From Paraburkholderia flagellata (lineage in GTDB: Bacteria; Pseudomonadota; Gammaproteobacteria; Burkholderiales; Burkholderiaceae): a stretch of DNA of 64,000 bases. Location of the stretch: assembly GCF_021390645.1 (NCBI RefSeq), contig NZ_JAJEJT010000002.1, forward strand, positions 1,674,001 to 1,738,000. Reading direction: 5' to 3'. The notes under the pieces were generated by a model that was not told where the DNA came from, searched no databases, and saw only the letters and a program-made list of their open reading frames with translations. Shown here in pieces: positions 34,658-44,700 of this stretch (its first letter is position 1; each line of letters begins with the position of its first letter). The translations under genes were made by a program, and so were the position numbers.

Positions 34658-35086
34658 ATGGCACCTGCCACTGCTTCCGTCACTGCGCCGCGCCGTTCCG
34701 GCGCCGAGCCCTCGCTCACCGAAATGTCGGCCGCGGGGCTGAGGGCGTTCTTCCGAATTGCGAGCGACTGGGACCTGAGCGCCGAAGAGCAGATTATTCT
34801 GCTCGGCTCGCCGGGCCGATCCACGTTCTTCAAGTGGAAGCAGTCCCCGCAAACCGCCCGGCTCGGCCGCGACACACTCGAACGCCTTTCGCTGCTGCTC
34901 GGCATCTACAAGGCGCTGCAGATTCTCCTGCCCCAACCCACCTCCGCCGACACCTGGATCAAGCGCCCCAACAGCGCGCCGCCCTTTGGCGGCCGGCGCG
35001 CGCTCGACCGCATGCTGGCCGGCAATGTCAGCGACCTCGTGGCGGTGCGCCAGTATCTCGACGCAATGCGAGGCGGCTGGGCGTGA
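34658..35086 (+). CDS. Xre/MbcA/ParS-type antitoxin (DUF2384)
   Basis: The 142-residue protein has an N-terminal Xre-like helical region (LSAEEQIILLGSPGRSTFF) and a C-terminal toxin-binding DUF2384 domain (about 100-141; PFGGRRALDRMLAGNVSDL). Such antitoxins neutralise RES toxins and repress their own operon. The gene overlaps the RES gene: its TGA stop and the toxin GTG start share bases at 35083-35086. Confidence 0.9.
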   Translation: MAPATASVTAPRRSGAEPSLTEMSAAGLRAFFRIASDWDLSAEEQIILLGSPGRSTFFKWKQSPQTARLGRDTLERLSLLLGIYKALQILLPQPTSADTWIKRPNSAPPFGGRRALDRMLAGNVSDLVAVRQYLDAMRGGWA

Positions 35087-35784
35087 CGCAATCGAACTGG
35101 CAAGACCGCTGGCGCAGCGCGCAGCTCACCTGGTCACCCGCGTTCAGGGTGATTCCCACCCGTTTTCCCGCCGTGAACCTGTTCGACCGCGTGGCTTCCG
35201 CGGACGACTTCGAGGCGCTTTACGCGCTCGAAGCGCTCACCAACGACCGCCTGCGCACCGAAACCGGCGACCTCGACCTCGTGCCGCGCGAGGAGCGCCG
35301 CTTCGGCCCTGGCTACGGGCCGATCATGGCGGCATTCACGCATCTGAATCCACAAGGCAGCCGCTTTTCCGACGGCACGTATGGCGTGTTCTACTGCGCC
35401 CGCTCGCGCGCGACTGCCGTAGCGGAAACGCGCTATCACTCGGGGCTCTTTCTCGCGGCCACGAACGAGCCGCCCATCCGCCAGCAGATGCGGCTCTACA
35501 CGGTGAGCGCGCAAGGCGAGGTGATCGATTTGCGCGACGACCCCGCGCTCGACCCGAGCGTGCTCTCGCCCGACGACTACACCTCCGGCCAGGCGCTAGG
35601 CCGCGCCGCCCGCGAGGCGCGTGCGCCCGGCATTGCGTATCCGTCGGTGCGCGACGAGGACGGCCAATGCCTCGCCGCGCTCAGCACGACGCTGCTGCGC
35701 GCGTGCCATCACGCGGCGTATCTGGAATACAACTGGAATGGGCACACGATCGACATGGTGTTCGAGTTGAACCGCATCGTGTAG
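35083..35784 (+). CDS. RES domain toxin
   Basis: RES toxins deplete NAD+ in the cell and halt growth. The 233-residue protein has the family core: FRVIPTRFPAVNLFDR near the N-terminus and RFSDGTYGVFYCARSRATA (Arg94, Tyr104) with Glu115 in VAETRYH. The late GIAYPSVRDEDGQC segment is also typical. The GTG start overlaps the antitoxin stop, so toxin is made only after antitoxin translation. The frame remains open further upstream, but the coupled start gives the right length. Confidence 0.9.
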   Translation: MTQSNWQDRWRSAQLTWSPAFRVIPTRFPAVNLFDRVASADDFEALYALEALTNDRLRTETGDLDLVPREERRFGPGYGPIMAAFTHLNPQGSRFSDGTYGVFYCARSRATAVAETRYHSGLFLAATNEPPIRQQMRLYTVSAQGEVIDLRDDPALDPSVLSPDDYTSGQALGRAAREARAPGIAYPSVRDEDGQCLAALSTTLLRACHHAAYLEYNWNGHTIDMVFELNRIV

Positions 35785-35820
35785 CGCGAGCCGCCAAAGA
35801 GAGACCGCGAGGCGCGAGCC

Positions 35821-36561
35821 TCAGGGCAGCACAATCGCGGCCGCGCCGTGCGCGAGCGCTTCGACCTGCGAGACCGACCAGATGCGCGACGTGAGCGCCT
35901 CCACCATGGTGAGGCGTCCTTCGGTGATGAACGCGCCCGTGTCGATGAACACTTGCGAGCCGATCTGCCGCACTTCACGCACCGGCGTATGTCCGCAGAA
36001 CGTGAGCGAGAGCGCATGGCGCGCCGGGTCGCCGGTGCCGAGCACGAGATCGCGCCCCCAAAGCATGCGTTCGCGCACTTCGGAATCGAACTGGCCGCTG
36101 TCGAGCGCGGCATCGTCGCCGAAAAATTCCGCGTGGATGATGTTGAAGCGCTTTTCGCCCTCGCCTACTACGCGCGCGAGCGGCAATTGGCGCAGCCGTT
36201 GCGCGTAGTGCACGAGTTCGGCGTCACGCACGCTCTGCGCCCAGCCGCCGCCGATGCCATACCAGCGATTGCGCGGCATCCGCCCTTCGGCCACGGCGCA
36301 CAGCGCATCTTCGTGATTGCCGAGCACGGCGTAGAACCACGGTTTATCGAGCAGCGCGAGCGCCTGTTCGCACTGCTCGCGTTCGCCCCGGTCAACGAGA
36401 TCGCCCACCGAAAACAGGCGGTCACGCGCGGTGTCGAACTCCACTTCGCGCAAAAGATAGCGCAACGCCTCCACGCAACCATGCAAGTCGCCTACAACGA
36501 AATCGCGACCTGCAAGGTTGGCGGCATGGTGCTGCACGAGAGCGTCGGGTGTATGCGTCAT
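35821..36561 (-). CDS. PPP-family metallophosphatase (PrpA/PrpB-like)
   Basis: The 246-residue protein has the phosphoesterase signature motifs GDLHG (24-28), GDLVDRG (53-59) and GNHE (81-84), and a later FCGHTPV histidine. This is the bacterial serine/threonine protein phosphatase or ApaH-like group that uses two metal ions. Length and motifs fit PrpA/PrpB-type enzymes. It is convergent with the RES gene and 192 nt downstream of the cytochrome gene on the same strand; I see no terminator in that gap. Confidence 0.87.
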   Translation of the reverse strand: MTHTPDALVQHHAANLAGRDFVVGDLHGCVEALRYLLREVEFDTARDRLFSVGDLVDRGEREQCEQALALLDKPWFYAVLGNHEDALCAVAEGRMPRNRWYGIGGGWAQSVRDAELVHYAQRLRQLPLARVVGEGEKRFNIIHAEFFGDDAALDSGQFDSEVRERMLWGRDLVLGTGDPARHALSLTFCGHTPVREVRQIGSQVFIDTGAFITEGRLTMVEALTSRIWSVSQVEALAHGAAAIVLP

Positions 36562-36753
36562 TACTTCATCATAGCGCTGTGTGAGTGGGCCATATGAGCG
36601 CCAAATATCGTATTGACAACGATTGCGAACGGCGCATCACGAAGCAGACTACACGCAAGCGGCGTGCCTGCGCCCACAGCATACGCGTTTGCGGCCGCCG
36701 CTGCCGCCACTGCCACCGTGCGCGCGGCGCAAAGTCCCAGCGCCGCCACGGAA

Positions 36754-38157
36754 TCACTGGGGCTGGGCACGCAGCGCCGCGACCTCGTTGGCCGTGAGGG
36801 TGGCCTGCGGATTGCCGAACCGCTTCGTCACATAGTTGGAAATGGCCGCCACCTGTTGGTTGCTCAATGCGTCTCCGAATGCCGGCATCAGCACGTCACT
36901 GTCCTTCGTTTGGCGCCTCACGCCGTGCAGGATCACCATCGCGAGGTTGTCTGCGCTCGGCGCGCCCGCCACGCTGTTGTGAATGAGCGACGGATACGCA
37001 CCTGGCGCGCTTGCACCCACGCCCGCGCCCGTCCAGTGGTGGCAGCTCGCGCAGTTCGCCACGAATAGCTGCAGGCCGTTGTCGGTCGTGATGGCCGTGC
37101 CGCGCAGCGCGGTGACGTCGTCCACGGCCGGTGTGCCCCACGCATCGCGCGGCCGCGTCACGCCGCCCGAAACCGGCGGCAGCGCACGCAGATACGCCAC
37201 GATCGAGCGCAGGTCTTCGTGCGTCAGATATTGCGTCGAGTGCTGGACCACATCCGCCATCGGGCCCGCCGCGTACGCGTGGCCCGCGGCGACGCCCGTG
37301 GAAAGGTAGGCGATCAGCACGTCGTCGCTCCAGTTGCCAATGCCGCTCGTGCGGTCGGGCGTGATGTTGTAAGCCTGCCAGCCCGCCTGCGTCGCGCCCG
37401 AGAAGCGCCCGGTCGTCTTGAGACCCTGCATGAAGTTGCGCGGCGTGTGGCACTCCTCGCAATGCGCGAGGCCTTCGACGAGATAAGCACCGCGGTTGAA
37501 TTCGGCGCTTTGCTTCGGGTCCGGCACGAAGCGGCCTTCGTTGAAGTTGAAGAGATTCCACACGATCATCAGCCAGCGCTGATTGAACGGAAAGCGCAGT
37601 TCGTTCGCGGGCGGCGTGTAATGCACCGGCGCGAGCGTGTTCAGATACGCGCGGATCGCGTGCACGTCCTGCTCGGTCATGCGCGAGAATTCGACGTAAG
37701 GAAACGCGGGATAGAACTGCTCGCCGCCTTTGCCGATGCCTTCGTGCAGCGCGCGCACGAAGTCGGTATCGCTCCATTGACCGATGCCGGTGGCGGGGTC
37801 CGGCGTGATGTTCGGCGTGTAGATTTTTCCAAACGGCGTGCTGATGGGCAGCCCGCCCGCAAATGGTCTGCCCGGATCGGCGGTATGACACGCGGCGCAA
37901 TCGCCTACGCGCGTGAGATATTCGCCGCGCTTGATGAGGTCGGGCGTGTCCGCGTTCACATTGGGTGTGGATGTATCGTCGCCGCGCGCCGTGGACATCG
38001 GCAGTTCGTCGATGGGACGCGTTTGCGATTCGTGCGACGCGTGCCACGCGATATAGAGCGCAAAGGCACAGAAAAGCGCAGCCGCGATGGCGGCACGCGC
38101 GCGTCTCTCTCGCTCGTGATTGGCCGTGGCCGCGGCGGGGGACTTCGTTGTTTTCAT
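36754..38157 (-). CDS. triheme cytochrome c subunit of a membrane-bound dehydrogenase
   Basis: The 467-residue protein has an N-terminal membrane anchor (about 22-40) and three c-type heme sites: CAACH (87-91), CEECH (232-236) and CASCH (368-372). It matches cytochrome subunits of gluconate 2-dehydrogenase and related alcohol/sorbitol dehydrogenases, which pass electrons from the flavoprotein to the ubiquinone pool on the periplasmic side. It follows the GMC gene by 13 nt and ends the three-gene operon. Confidence 0.92.
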   Translation of the reverse strand: MKTTKSPAAATANHERERRARAAIAAALFCAFALYIAWHASHESQTRPIDELPMSTARGDDTSTPNVNADTPDLIKRGEYLTRVGDCAACHTADPGRPFAGGLPISTPFGKIYTPNITPDPATGIGQWSDTDFVRALHEGIGKGGEQFYPAFPYVEFSRMTEQDVHAIRAYLNTLAPVHYTPPANELRFPFNQRWLMIVWNLFNFNEGRFVPDPKQSAEFNRGAYLVEGLAHCEECHTPRNFMQGLKTTGRFSGATQAGWQAYNITPDRTSGIGNWSDDVLIAYLSTGVAAGHAYAAGPMADVVQHSTQYLTHEDLRSIVAYLRALPPVSGGVTRPRDAWGTPAVDDVTALRGTAITTDNGLQLFVANCASCHHWTGAGVGASAPGAYPSLIHNSVAGAPSADNLAMVILHGVRRQTKDSDVLMPAFGDALSNQQVAAISNYVTKRFGNPQATLTANEVAALRAQPQ

Positions 38158-38170
38158 CGTCTGGCTCGCA

Positions 38171-39772
38171 TCAAAGCTCGTGGCGCAGCTTGTCGGCCAG
38201 CTTCAGCGACAACGCGGCGATCGTCAGCGTGCAGTTCACCGAGGCGGCGGAGGGCATCACCGCGCTGCTGGCAACGAACAGGTTCGAATGATCGTGCGTG
38301 CGGCAATCGGCATCGACGACTGAATCGGCGGCGTTCGTGCCCATGATCGTCGTGCCCATGATGTGATTGTTGGGCGCGAAGGTGTCGTCGAACGTGATGT
38401 CCGTGCCGCCGAAAAGCTGCGCGATCTGCGCATAGAGTTCATGCGTGTTCGCCGCGCTTTTCTTCACGTAATCGTTGATCGAGTAATAGATCTCGGGCTG
38501 TGGAATGCCGAGGCCGTCCTTGTGCTCGCGCGAGGGCAGCACACGGTTCTGCGGCTCGGGCAAGTGCTCGTGAAAGCTGTTGATGGTGAGCGTGCGCGAC
38601 GTGCGCTCGCGTATCTCGCGGTCCAGCTCTGCGCCGGTCAAGCCGTTCTGGATGAGCGCGGCCGTGACGGCCATGGTAGGCGCCGCATTCGAGAGATGCA
38701 GCTTCTTCGACGCGTGCTCGGAGCGGAACGCGCCATCGCGAAAGTTCACGACCGAGGTCATTTCCATGGGCCCGCGCCCCGGCCACAGCGGCTCGTTGGC
38801 CATGAACGTGACGCCCGTGCCCGGATGATCCATGAGATTGCGGCCCACCTGGTCGGAGCGGTTGCCGATGCCGTGCGGAAATGCGCCGCTCGTCGACATC
38901 AGCATGAGCTTGGGCGTTTCGATGCCGTTCGCGGCGAGCACGAAGAGCTTGCCGGTCACACGCGTGCTTCTGCCGTTCGGGTCCTTGTAGTGGACCGCAG
39001 TAACGAGCCCTTTGTTGTCGGCCTCGATGCGATAGACCACGGCCTGCGGCACGAGCTTCGCACCTGCGCGCTCGGCCTTGTCCGCGTGCACCACGCCGTT
39101 GTACATCGCGCCGATCGGGCAGATCGGCATGCAGTTGTTGTTGCCGCAGCAGGTGGGGCGCGCATCGAACGGGCGGCTGTTGCGCGCGACCGGCTCGGGC
39201 ACCACGTGAAAGCCATTCGCATTCAGCACTTGCGAGAAGCGCTGATCCATCCACGAAAGCGGCAGCATGCTCATCGGGTACGGTTTGGAGCGCGGCGAGC
39301 CGAGATCGTACGTAGCGTCCGGTCCGGAGACGCCCAACTCCACTTCCGCGAGCTGATACCACGGCTCCAGCGTCTCGTAGGGATAGGGCCAGTCGCGGCC
39401 CACGCCGTACTGCGTTTTCAAACGAAAGTCCGAAGGCAGCAAACGCCACGCGGCGGCGGCCCAGTGCCACGTGGTGCCGCCCACGAGGCGCAGATACTGT
39501 GAGTTGTACGGATAATCGCCCTTCTGCACGAGATAGTCGTTGGGCGGGGTGTATTCGGGATGCGGCGCGTAGCTCACGGAGGGATACGGTGTGGCGAAAT
39601 CGGCCTTGGCGGGCGAGTTGCGGAAGTTCTCCACGATCTGCCAGCGCGCGAGGCGGGGCCCCGCTTCGAGCAACAGAACGGATGCGCCGGCCCGGGCGAG
39701 CTGGTGCGCCACCAGACTGCCCGCCACGCCGGAACCGACGACGACCACGTCGGCGGAATGTCCTGTCGCCAT
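38171..39772 (-). CDS. GMC family oxidoreductase, flavoprotein subunit
   Basis: The 533-residue FAD enzyme has GSGVAG (13-18) near its start and the GMC C-terminal part NNHIMGTTIMG with the active-site histidine region. A cysteine-rich stretch (TCCGNNNCMPICPIG) resembles the iron-sulfur cluster motif of FAD-dependent glucose and gluconate dehydrogenases. It lies between the small subunit and cytochrome genes, so it is the catalytic subunit of a membrane-bound sugar or polyol dehydrogenase. The exact substrate is not clear. Confidence 0.92.
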   Translation of the reverse strand: MATGHSADVVVVGSGVAGSLVAHQLARAGASVLLLEAGPRLARWQIVENFRNSPAKADFATPYPSVSYAPHPEYTPPNDYLVQKGDYPYNSQYLRLVGGTTWHWAAAAWRLLPSDFRLKTQYGVGRDWPYPYETLEPWYQLAEVELGVSGPDATYDLGSPRSKPYPMSMLPLSWMDQRFSQVLNANGFHVVPEPVARNSRPFDARPTCCGNNNCMPICPIGAMYNGVVHADKAERAGAKLVPQAVVYRIEADNKGLVTAVHYKDPNGRSTRVTGKLFVLAANGIETPKLMLMSTSGAFPHGIGNRSDQVGRNLMDHPGTGVTFMANEPLWPGRGPMEMTSVVNFRDGAFRSEHASKKLHLSNAAPTMAVTAALIQNGLTGAELDREIRERTSRTLTINSFHEHLPEPQNRVLPSREHKDGLGIPQPEIYYSINDYVKKSAANTHELYAQIAQLFGGTDITFDDTFAPNNHIMGTTIMGTNAADSVVDADCRTHDHSNLFVASSAVMPSAASVNCTLTIAALSLKLADKLRHEL

Positions 39773-39855
39773 TGTCGACCTCTTCCTTTGGCTTTCGTTG
39801 TGGGGACCTGGCGCGGTCCGTTATGTGCGCGCTCGTTATTCGGTTTGTTGTTCCG

Positions 39856-40461
39856 CTATCCGCCCGTGGGTTTCTGCTTCCAGTAGAACGGCACGTCGCG
39901 GCAATACGAGGGAATCGTGAGCACGTCGTTGACGGGGTCGAACATCAACGCCTTTTCGAAGGCCACCACCTGCACCTTCGGCATCTCGCCCACGAGACCG
40001 AGATACCACGCGCGCATGATGTCGCCCACCATCGAGGCGAGTTCAGGCTGATCGGTTTTGAGCGCGGCGGTCACGGTATCGGAGGGCACGCTGCGATGAC
40101 CTTCAATCCATGTATTGAGCGTCGCGACGTTCACGTCGAACTGGCTGCTTGCGTTGTCGAGCGCGGCATACACGCGCTTGCCGAGCACGGCGTTAAAGCT
40201 CGTGCGGCCAGTCAGGTGCTGCGATAACTCGATAAAGGTTTCATAGCCGCTACTGGATGCGGACGCCGGCGTGGCCGTAGCCGCAAACGCGCGGCCCATG
40301 CCGAAGGGCGCGCGAGAGCGTCCGGCAGCCGCGAAGGCGAGCAGCGCCGCTGCACACGCTCCCGAAACGAAACGCCTGCGTCCGGGACGGCCGAGGCGGT
40401 CGAATGCGGCGGGAAGATCGTGCGGCGCCTGAGACATCCCGTGTTGTGTCACATCTGTCAT
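39856..40461 (-). CDS. small subunit of GMC dehydrogenase (gluconate 2-dehydrogenase subunit 3 / sorbitol dehydrogenase type)
   Basis: The 201-residue protein carries a Tat-like signal (GRRRFVSGACAAALLAFAAA), typical for the small subunit that carries its flavoprotein partner to the periplasm. The body (LSQHLTGRTSFNAVLGKRVYAAL, ending DVPFYWKQKP) matches small subunits of sorbitol/fructose-type dehydrogenases. The ATG at 40461 follows GGAG. It is the first gene of the operon, 83 nt before the GMC gene. Confidence 0.85.
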   Translation of the reverse strand: MTDVTQHGMSQAPHDLPAAFDRLGRPGRRRFVSGACAAALLAFAAAGRSRAPFGMGRAFAATATPASASSSGYETFIELSQHLTGRTSFNAVLGKRVYAALDNASSQFDVNVATLNTWIEGHRSVPSDTVTAALKTDQPELASMVGDIMRAWYLGLVGEMPKVQVVAFEKALMFDPVNDVLTIPSYCRDVPFYWKQKPTGG

Positions 40462-40802
40462 GAGCACTCCAGATGAGGTCGATCCCCGCCTGGACGGCTG
40501 GCCTGGGGGGCGAGACACGCTTGCCGCCGGCGCGGGCGGCGCTTGATGCTCTGCAACGACAACAGACGTTTGCTATCGTCGTTCGACGCGGATCACTGCA
40601 TATGCACCATCGTTGCGCTGACTTCGAAAGCGCGTTGCCGCGTTGCGCAAGCAATATAGCTCCTTATGGCCCGATAAGACAAACCGAAAGCTTGCATGCC
40701 CGGCATAACAGCGCATCACCACGCGCGGCCTCGCACGGTAGAATCGCCGCATTCATCACCCCGCGCCACCCGCCGCACCCCTGGCGCGTCACGCCATACG
40801 CC
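40462..40802. other. 341-nt divergent intergenic region (GMC operon / DUF1345 gene)
   Basis: No gene is seen here. On the minus strand TTGTCT (40677-40682) and TATATT (40653-40658) with an 18-bp spacer are a plausible promoter for the dehydrogenase operon, giving a leader of about 185 nt. On the plus strand TAGAAT at 40739-40744 is a candidate -10 for the DUF1345 gene, without a clear -35. Confidence 0.4.
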
Positions 40803-41459
40803 ATGAACCTCATTCCACAGGTGCTGCGCAACCGGCCGCACATGATGATCGCCATCGCCGTGGGCGTCGTGCTCGGTGCGCTCGCGCCCGTCTCGATCCA
40901 CACTTCGGCGCGCGTGCTGCTCGGCTGGGACGCCACGGTGTGGACCTACCTCGTGCTGATGTGGGTGCACATGGTGTTCGCAAACGAAGAGAGCGTGCGC
41001 GTGAACGCGCGCCGCGAAGACGAAAACGCGGGCACCGTGCTGTTCCTGATCTGCACCGCAACGGTCGCGAGCATCGTCGCCATCGTCATTGAACTGGGCA
41101 CGACGAAAGATCTCGGCACGGCCTCGAAGGTGCTGCATTCGCTGCTCACGGGCGCGACGCTCATCGGGGCGTGGTTTCTCATTCCCACCATCTTCACGCT
41201 GCACTACGCGCGCCTTTACTACGGCTCCGATCCCAACGAGCCCGCCCTCGCGTTTCCCGACAAAAAACTCACGCCGAATTACTGGGATTTTCTGTACTTC
41301 TCGTTCACCATCGCCTGCGCCTCGCAAACCGCCGATATCGGACTGCGCGGGCGCAGCGCGCGGCGCGGTGTGCTCGCGCAATCGATTTTGTCGTTCTATT
41401 TCAACGTTTCTGTGCTAGGGCTATGCGTGAACATCGCAGCGAGCATGGTCGGTAGCTAG
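40803..41459 (+). CDS. DUF1345 integral membrane protein
   Basis: The 218-residue protein has about five hydrophobic segments and the DUF1345 pattern [21 protein letters not shown] near the C-terminus, with [13 protein letters not shown] earlier. Function is unknown; members are small inner-membrane proteins. The ATG at 40803 matches a family-like start [14 protein letters not shown]; the frame is open further upstream through the intergenic region but this is not expected to be coding. Confidence 0.85.
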   Translation: MNLIPQVLRNRPHMMIAIAVGVVLGALAPVSIHTSARVLLGWDATVWTYLVLMWVHMVFANEESVRVNARREDENAGTVLFLICTATVASIVAIVIELGTTKDLGTASKVLHSLLTGATLIGAWFLIPTIFTLHYARLYYGSDPNEPALAFPDKKLTPNYWDFLYFSFTIACASQTADIGLRGRSARRGVLAQSILSFYFNVSVLGLCVNIAASMVGS

Positions 41460-41794
41460 TCCGTCTTTCCTTTTTCGCCGCTGCAACGGATACCGGCAAT
41501 CGCCGCCGGTTTCTCTGCCTATTTCGCCTGCCTTTTCGCCCAGGCGTTGTGAACGTGCGCCTGCGCGTGGCGGCGCGCGCCCGTATCGGCCATGGGCATG
41601 TGCCTTGCTCCCCTTCCCCGCAAGTCGCCACGCGGCGCAAGCGGTTTGGTTCCGGCCTGCTCTTGCACTACTCTGAACAGGTGCCTGTCCACACGCGCAG
41701 CGCGGCACGCTCCGGCAGCCCCCGGGCGGCGCGATCGCATTGCGGCTAACCCCGTCGTGCATCCCCTTCGCCTGACGTACCTGGAATACGACCG
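41460..41794. other. 335-nt intergenic region upstream of glgE
   Basis: No gene is seen. A short stem (ACCGGC 41492-41497 with GCCGGT 41505-41510) followed by TTTCTCT may terminate the DUF1345 transcript. TTGGTT (41646-41651) and TACTCT (41669-41674), 17 bp apart, form only a weak promoter candidate for the glgE operon. Confidence 0.35.
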
Positions 41795-44700
41795 ATGGAA
41801 CCTCCCCACGCCTATGCGCCGCGGATCTACTTCGTCCATTCCGTCCTTGCGGGACCACTCGACGCGTGGCCGGCGCACATCGCCCGCGCGGCGTCGCTTG
41901 GCTTCGATCACGTCCTGATCGGCGCGCTGTTCGCCTCGGGCGCGTCGGGCGACGACCGCATCGTCGCCGACCATGCGCGCCTGAACGCGGCCTTCGGCTC
42001 CCCGCTTTCCGCCGACGACGCCATCCGCGAACTCGCCCTCGTGGCGCAATCGCGCGGCGTCACCCTGCTCGCGGATCTCGTGCTCGACCGCAGCGCCGCC
42101 GATGGCGCGCTCTACGCCGCGCATCCCGAGTGGTTCCACCCCTTCGAGCCCGAAGACGCACGCCTCGACCCACGCCACGGCCATCGCGAAGCCAACGTCG
42201 CCTATGCCGATTTCGAGCGCGCGAGCGCGCCGCTCATCGCATGGTGGACCGCGCGCGCCATCGCGCTCGTCGAAGCGGGCATCGGCGGCTTTCGGGTGGA
42301 CTCGCCGCACCGCACGCCGCCGCATGTGCTGCGCGCGATCTTCGATGCCGTACGCGCGCGCTTTCCGCAAGCGCGCTGGCTCGCCGCTTCGCCCGGCCTG
42401 CCGCGCGAGGCGCTCGCGCACCTCGAAGGTGCAGGCTTCGACGCCGCCTTTTCGTCGCTGCGCTGGTGGGACTTCTCTTCGAGCTGGATGGTCGAGGAGC
42501 ACGCCGCGTTGCGCCGCGTGGGCTCACCGATAACGTTTCCAGAAGCGCCCTATGGCGCGCGCTACACGCACGACCTGGAAGGCGCCGCCGATGCGCGCGC
42601 CGTCGAACGCGCCTATCGCCGCATGCTGCGCGCGGCTGCTGCGCTCGGCACCGGCTGGCTCATGCCGATGGGCTTCGAATACGGCGTGGACGAAGCGACC
42701 GCGCACAGCGGCAACAGCGCGCAGGCGTGGGAAGCCGCGAAAGCGCGCGCACCATTCGATCTAAGCGCCGATGTCGCGCACGCCAACGCGCTGCAACGCG
42801 AGACGTGGACACTGCAAACCAACGGCGAGGTGCGCGCGCTTAATGGCCCGGGCGCCAGCGTCGCGGCGCTCGTGCGCGGCGACCGCGCGGATCTGCGTGA
42901 CGCGGGCGACGCCGTGCTCACCCTCATCAATCCCGCGCTCGCCGCGCCTGTGCGCGTGGATCTTTCGCGCCTGCTCGACGGCGTACCTGGCGGCTTCACG
43001 CGCTTCGCGCCGCTCGATGCCGAAACGCTGCGCGGCGCACGCCTGCCCGCGGCGCGCGACGCGAGCGCGATCCCCGACACGTTCACGCTGCCTGCCGGCG
43101 CGTGCTGGATCTTCCGCGCGCTCGCAAGCCCGCTCGTGGTGCTCGCGCCACCCGAAGACCGCGGCAAGACGGACACGAGCGGCCACAAGAGCGTGCTCGA
43201 GGCGATCGCGGCGCCCCGCATCGCGATCGAGAGCGCGCAGCCTTTGGTCGATCACGGACGCTTCGCCGCGAAGCGTACCGTGGGCGAGCGCTGCGAAGTG
43301 CGCGCGGCGATCTTCGCCGAGGGCCACGACCGCATCGACGCCGCCGTGCTCTGGCGCGCCGCCGACGAAACGGCCTGGCACGAGTCGGCCATGGCGCCCT
43401 TGCCGCCGGCAGGCACCGACCTGTGGGCGGGCCGCATTCCGCTCGATCGCGTGGGGCGCTACGAGTACGTCGTGATTGCCTGGCGCGACGACTTCGCCTC
43501 GCTCGCGGAACATCTGCACAAGAAGCGCGCGGCGAACCAGCCCGTCGATCTGGAGCTGGAGGAAGCGAGCCGCCTGTTCGCGCTCGTGCTCGCGACAGCA
43601 GAAACGTCGGGCACGGGTGACGACGACCAGAAGCGCATCAACGAAACGCTCGACGCCATCGTCAAACGCTTCATTGCTGCGGACACCGAAACACGTTGCG
43701 CGATCATCGCCGCGCCTTCGACGGCCGCAGCCGTGCGCGCCGCGCGCCATCGTCCGTTCCTTTCGCTCGACACAATCGTGGGTCGTGTGGAGGTAGAGCG
43801 CAGCGCCGCGCGCTTCGCGAGCTGGTACGAGATCTTCCCGCGCTCGATGAGCGACGACGAATCGCGCCACGGCACCTTCGACGATGTAATCGCGAAGATG
43901 CCGCGCATTCGCGAAATGGGCTTCGACGTCCTGTACTTCCCGCCGATCCACCCCATCGGCCTCGCGAACCGCAAGGGGCGCAACAACACGCTCAATGCGC
44001 AGCCGGGCGACGTGGGCAGCCCCTATGCCATCGGCGCGGCCGAGGGCGGCCACACCGCCGTGCATCCACAGCTGGGCACGCTCGAGGACTTCTGCCGCAT
44101 GCTCGCCGCAGCGCACGAACAAGGCCTCGAAATCGCGCTCGATTTCGCGATTCAATGCTCGCCGGACCACCCGTGGCTCAAGGCGCATCCCACGTGGTTC
44201 GCATGGCGGCCCGACGGCACGCTGCGCTACGCCGAAAACCCGCCGAAGAAGTATCAGGACATCGTGAACCCCGAGTTCTACGCGCACGACTCGAAGCCCG
44301 CTTTGTGGCTCGCGCTGCGCGACGCGATCCTGTTCTGGGTAGACACGGGCGTGCGCATTTTCCGCGTGGACAACCCGCACACCAAGCCGCTTCCATTCTG
44401 GGAATGGATGATCGCCGACGTGCGCGCGCGCCACCCCGACGTGATTTTCCTCTCCGAAGCCTTCACGCGCCCGCGGCTCATGTACCGGCTCGCCAAGCTC
44501 GGTTTCTCGCAGTCGTACACCTACTTCACGTGGCGCGAATCGAAGCGCGATTTCACGGAGTACCTCACGGAACTCTCGCAAACCGAGGTGCGCGACTTCT
44601 ATCGGCCGAACTTTTTCGTCAACACGCCCGACATCAATCCGCGCCATTTGCAGACCGGCGCGCGTTCGAGCTTCCTGATCCGCGCGGCGCTGGCCGCGAC

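Noticed and set aside
36562..36753. Small minus-strand ORFs between the phosphatase and cytochrome genes
   Set aside because: No ribosome site, motif or family-like sequence; treated as intergenic.
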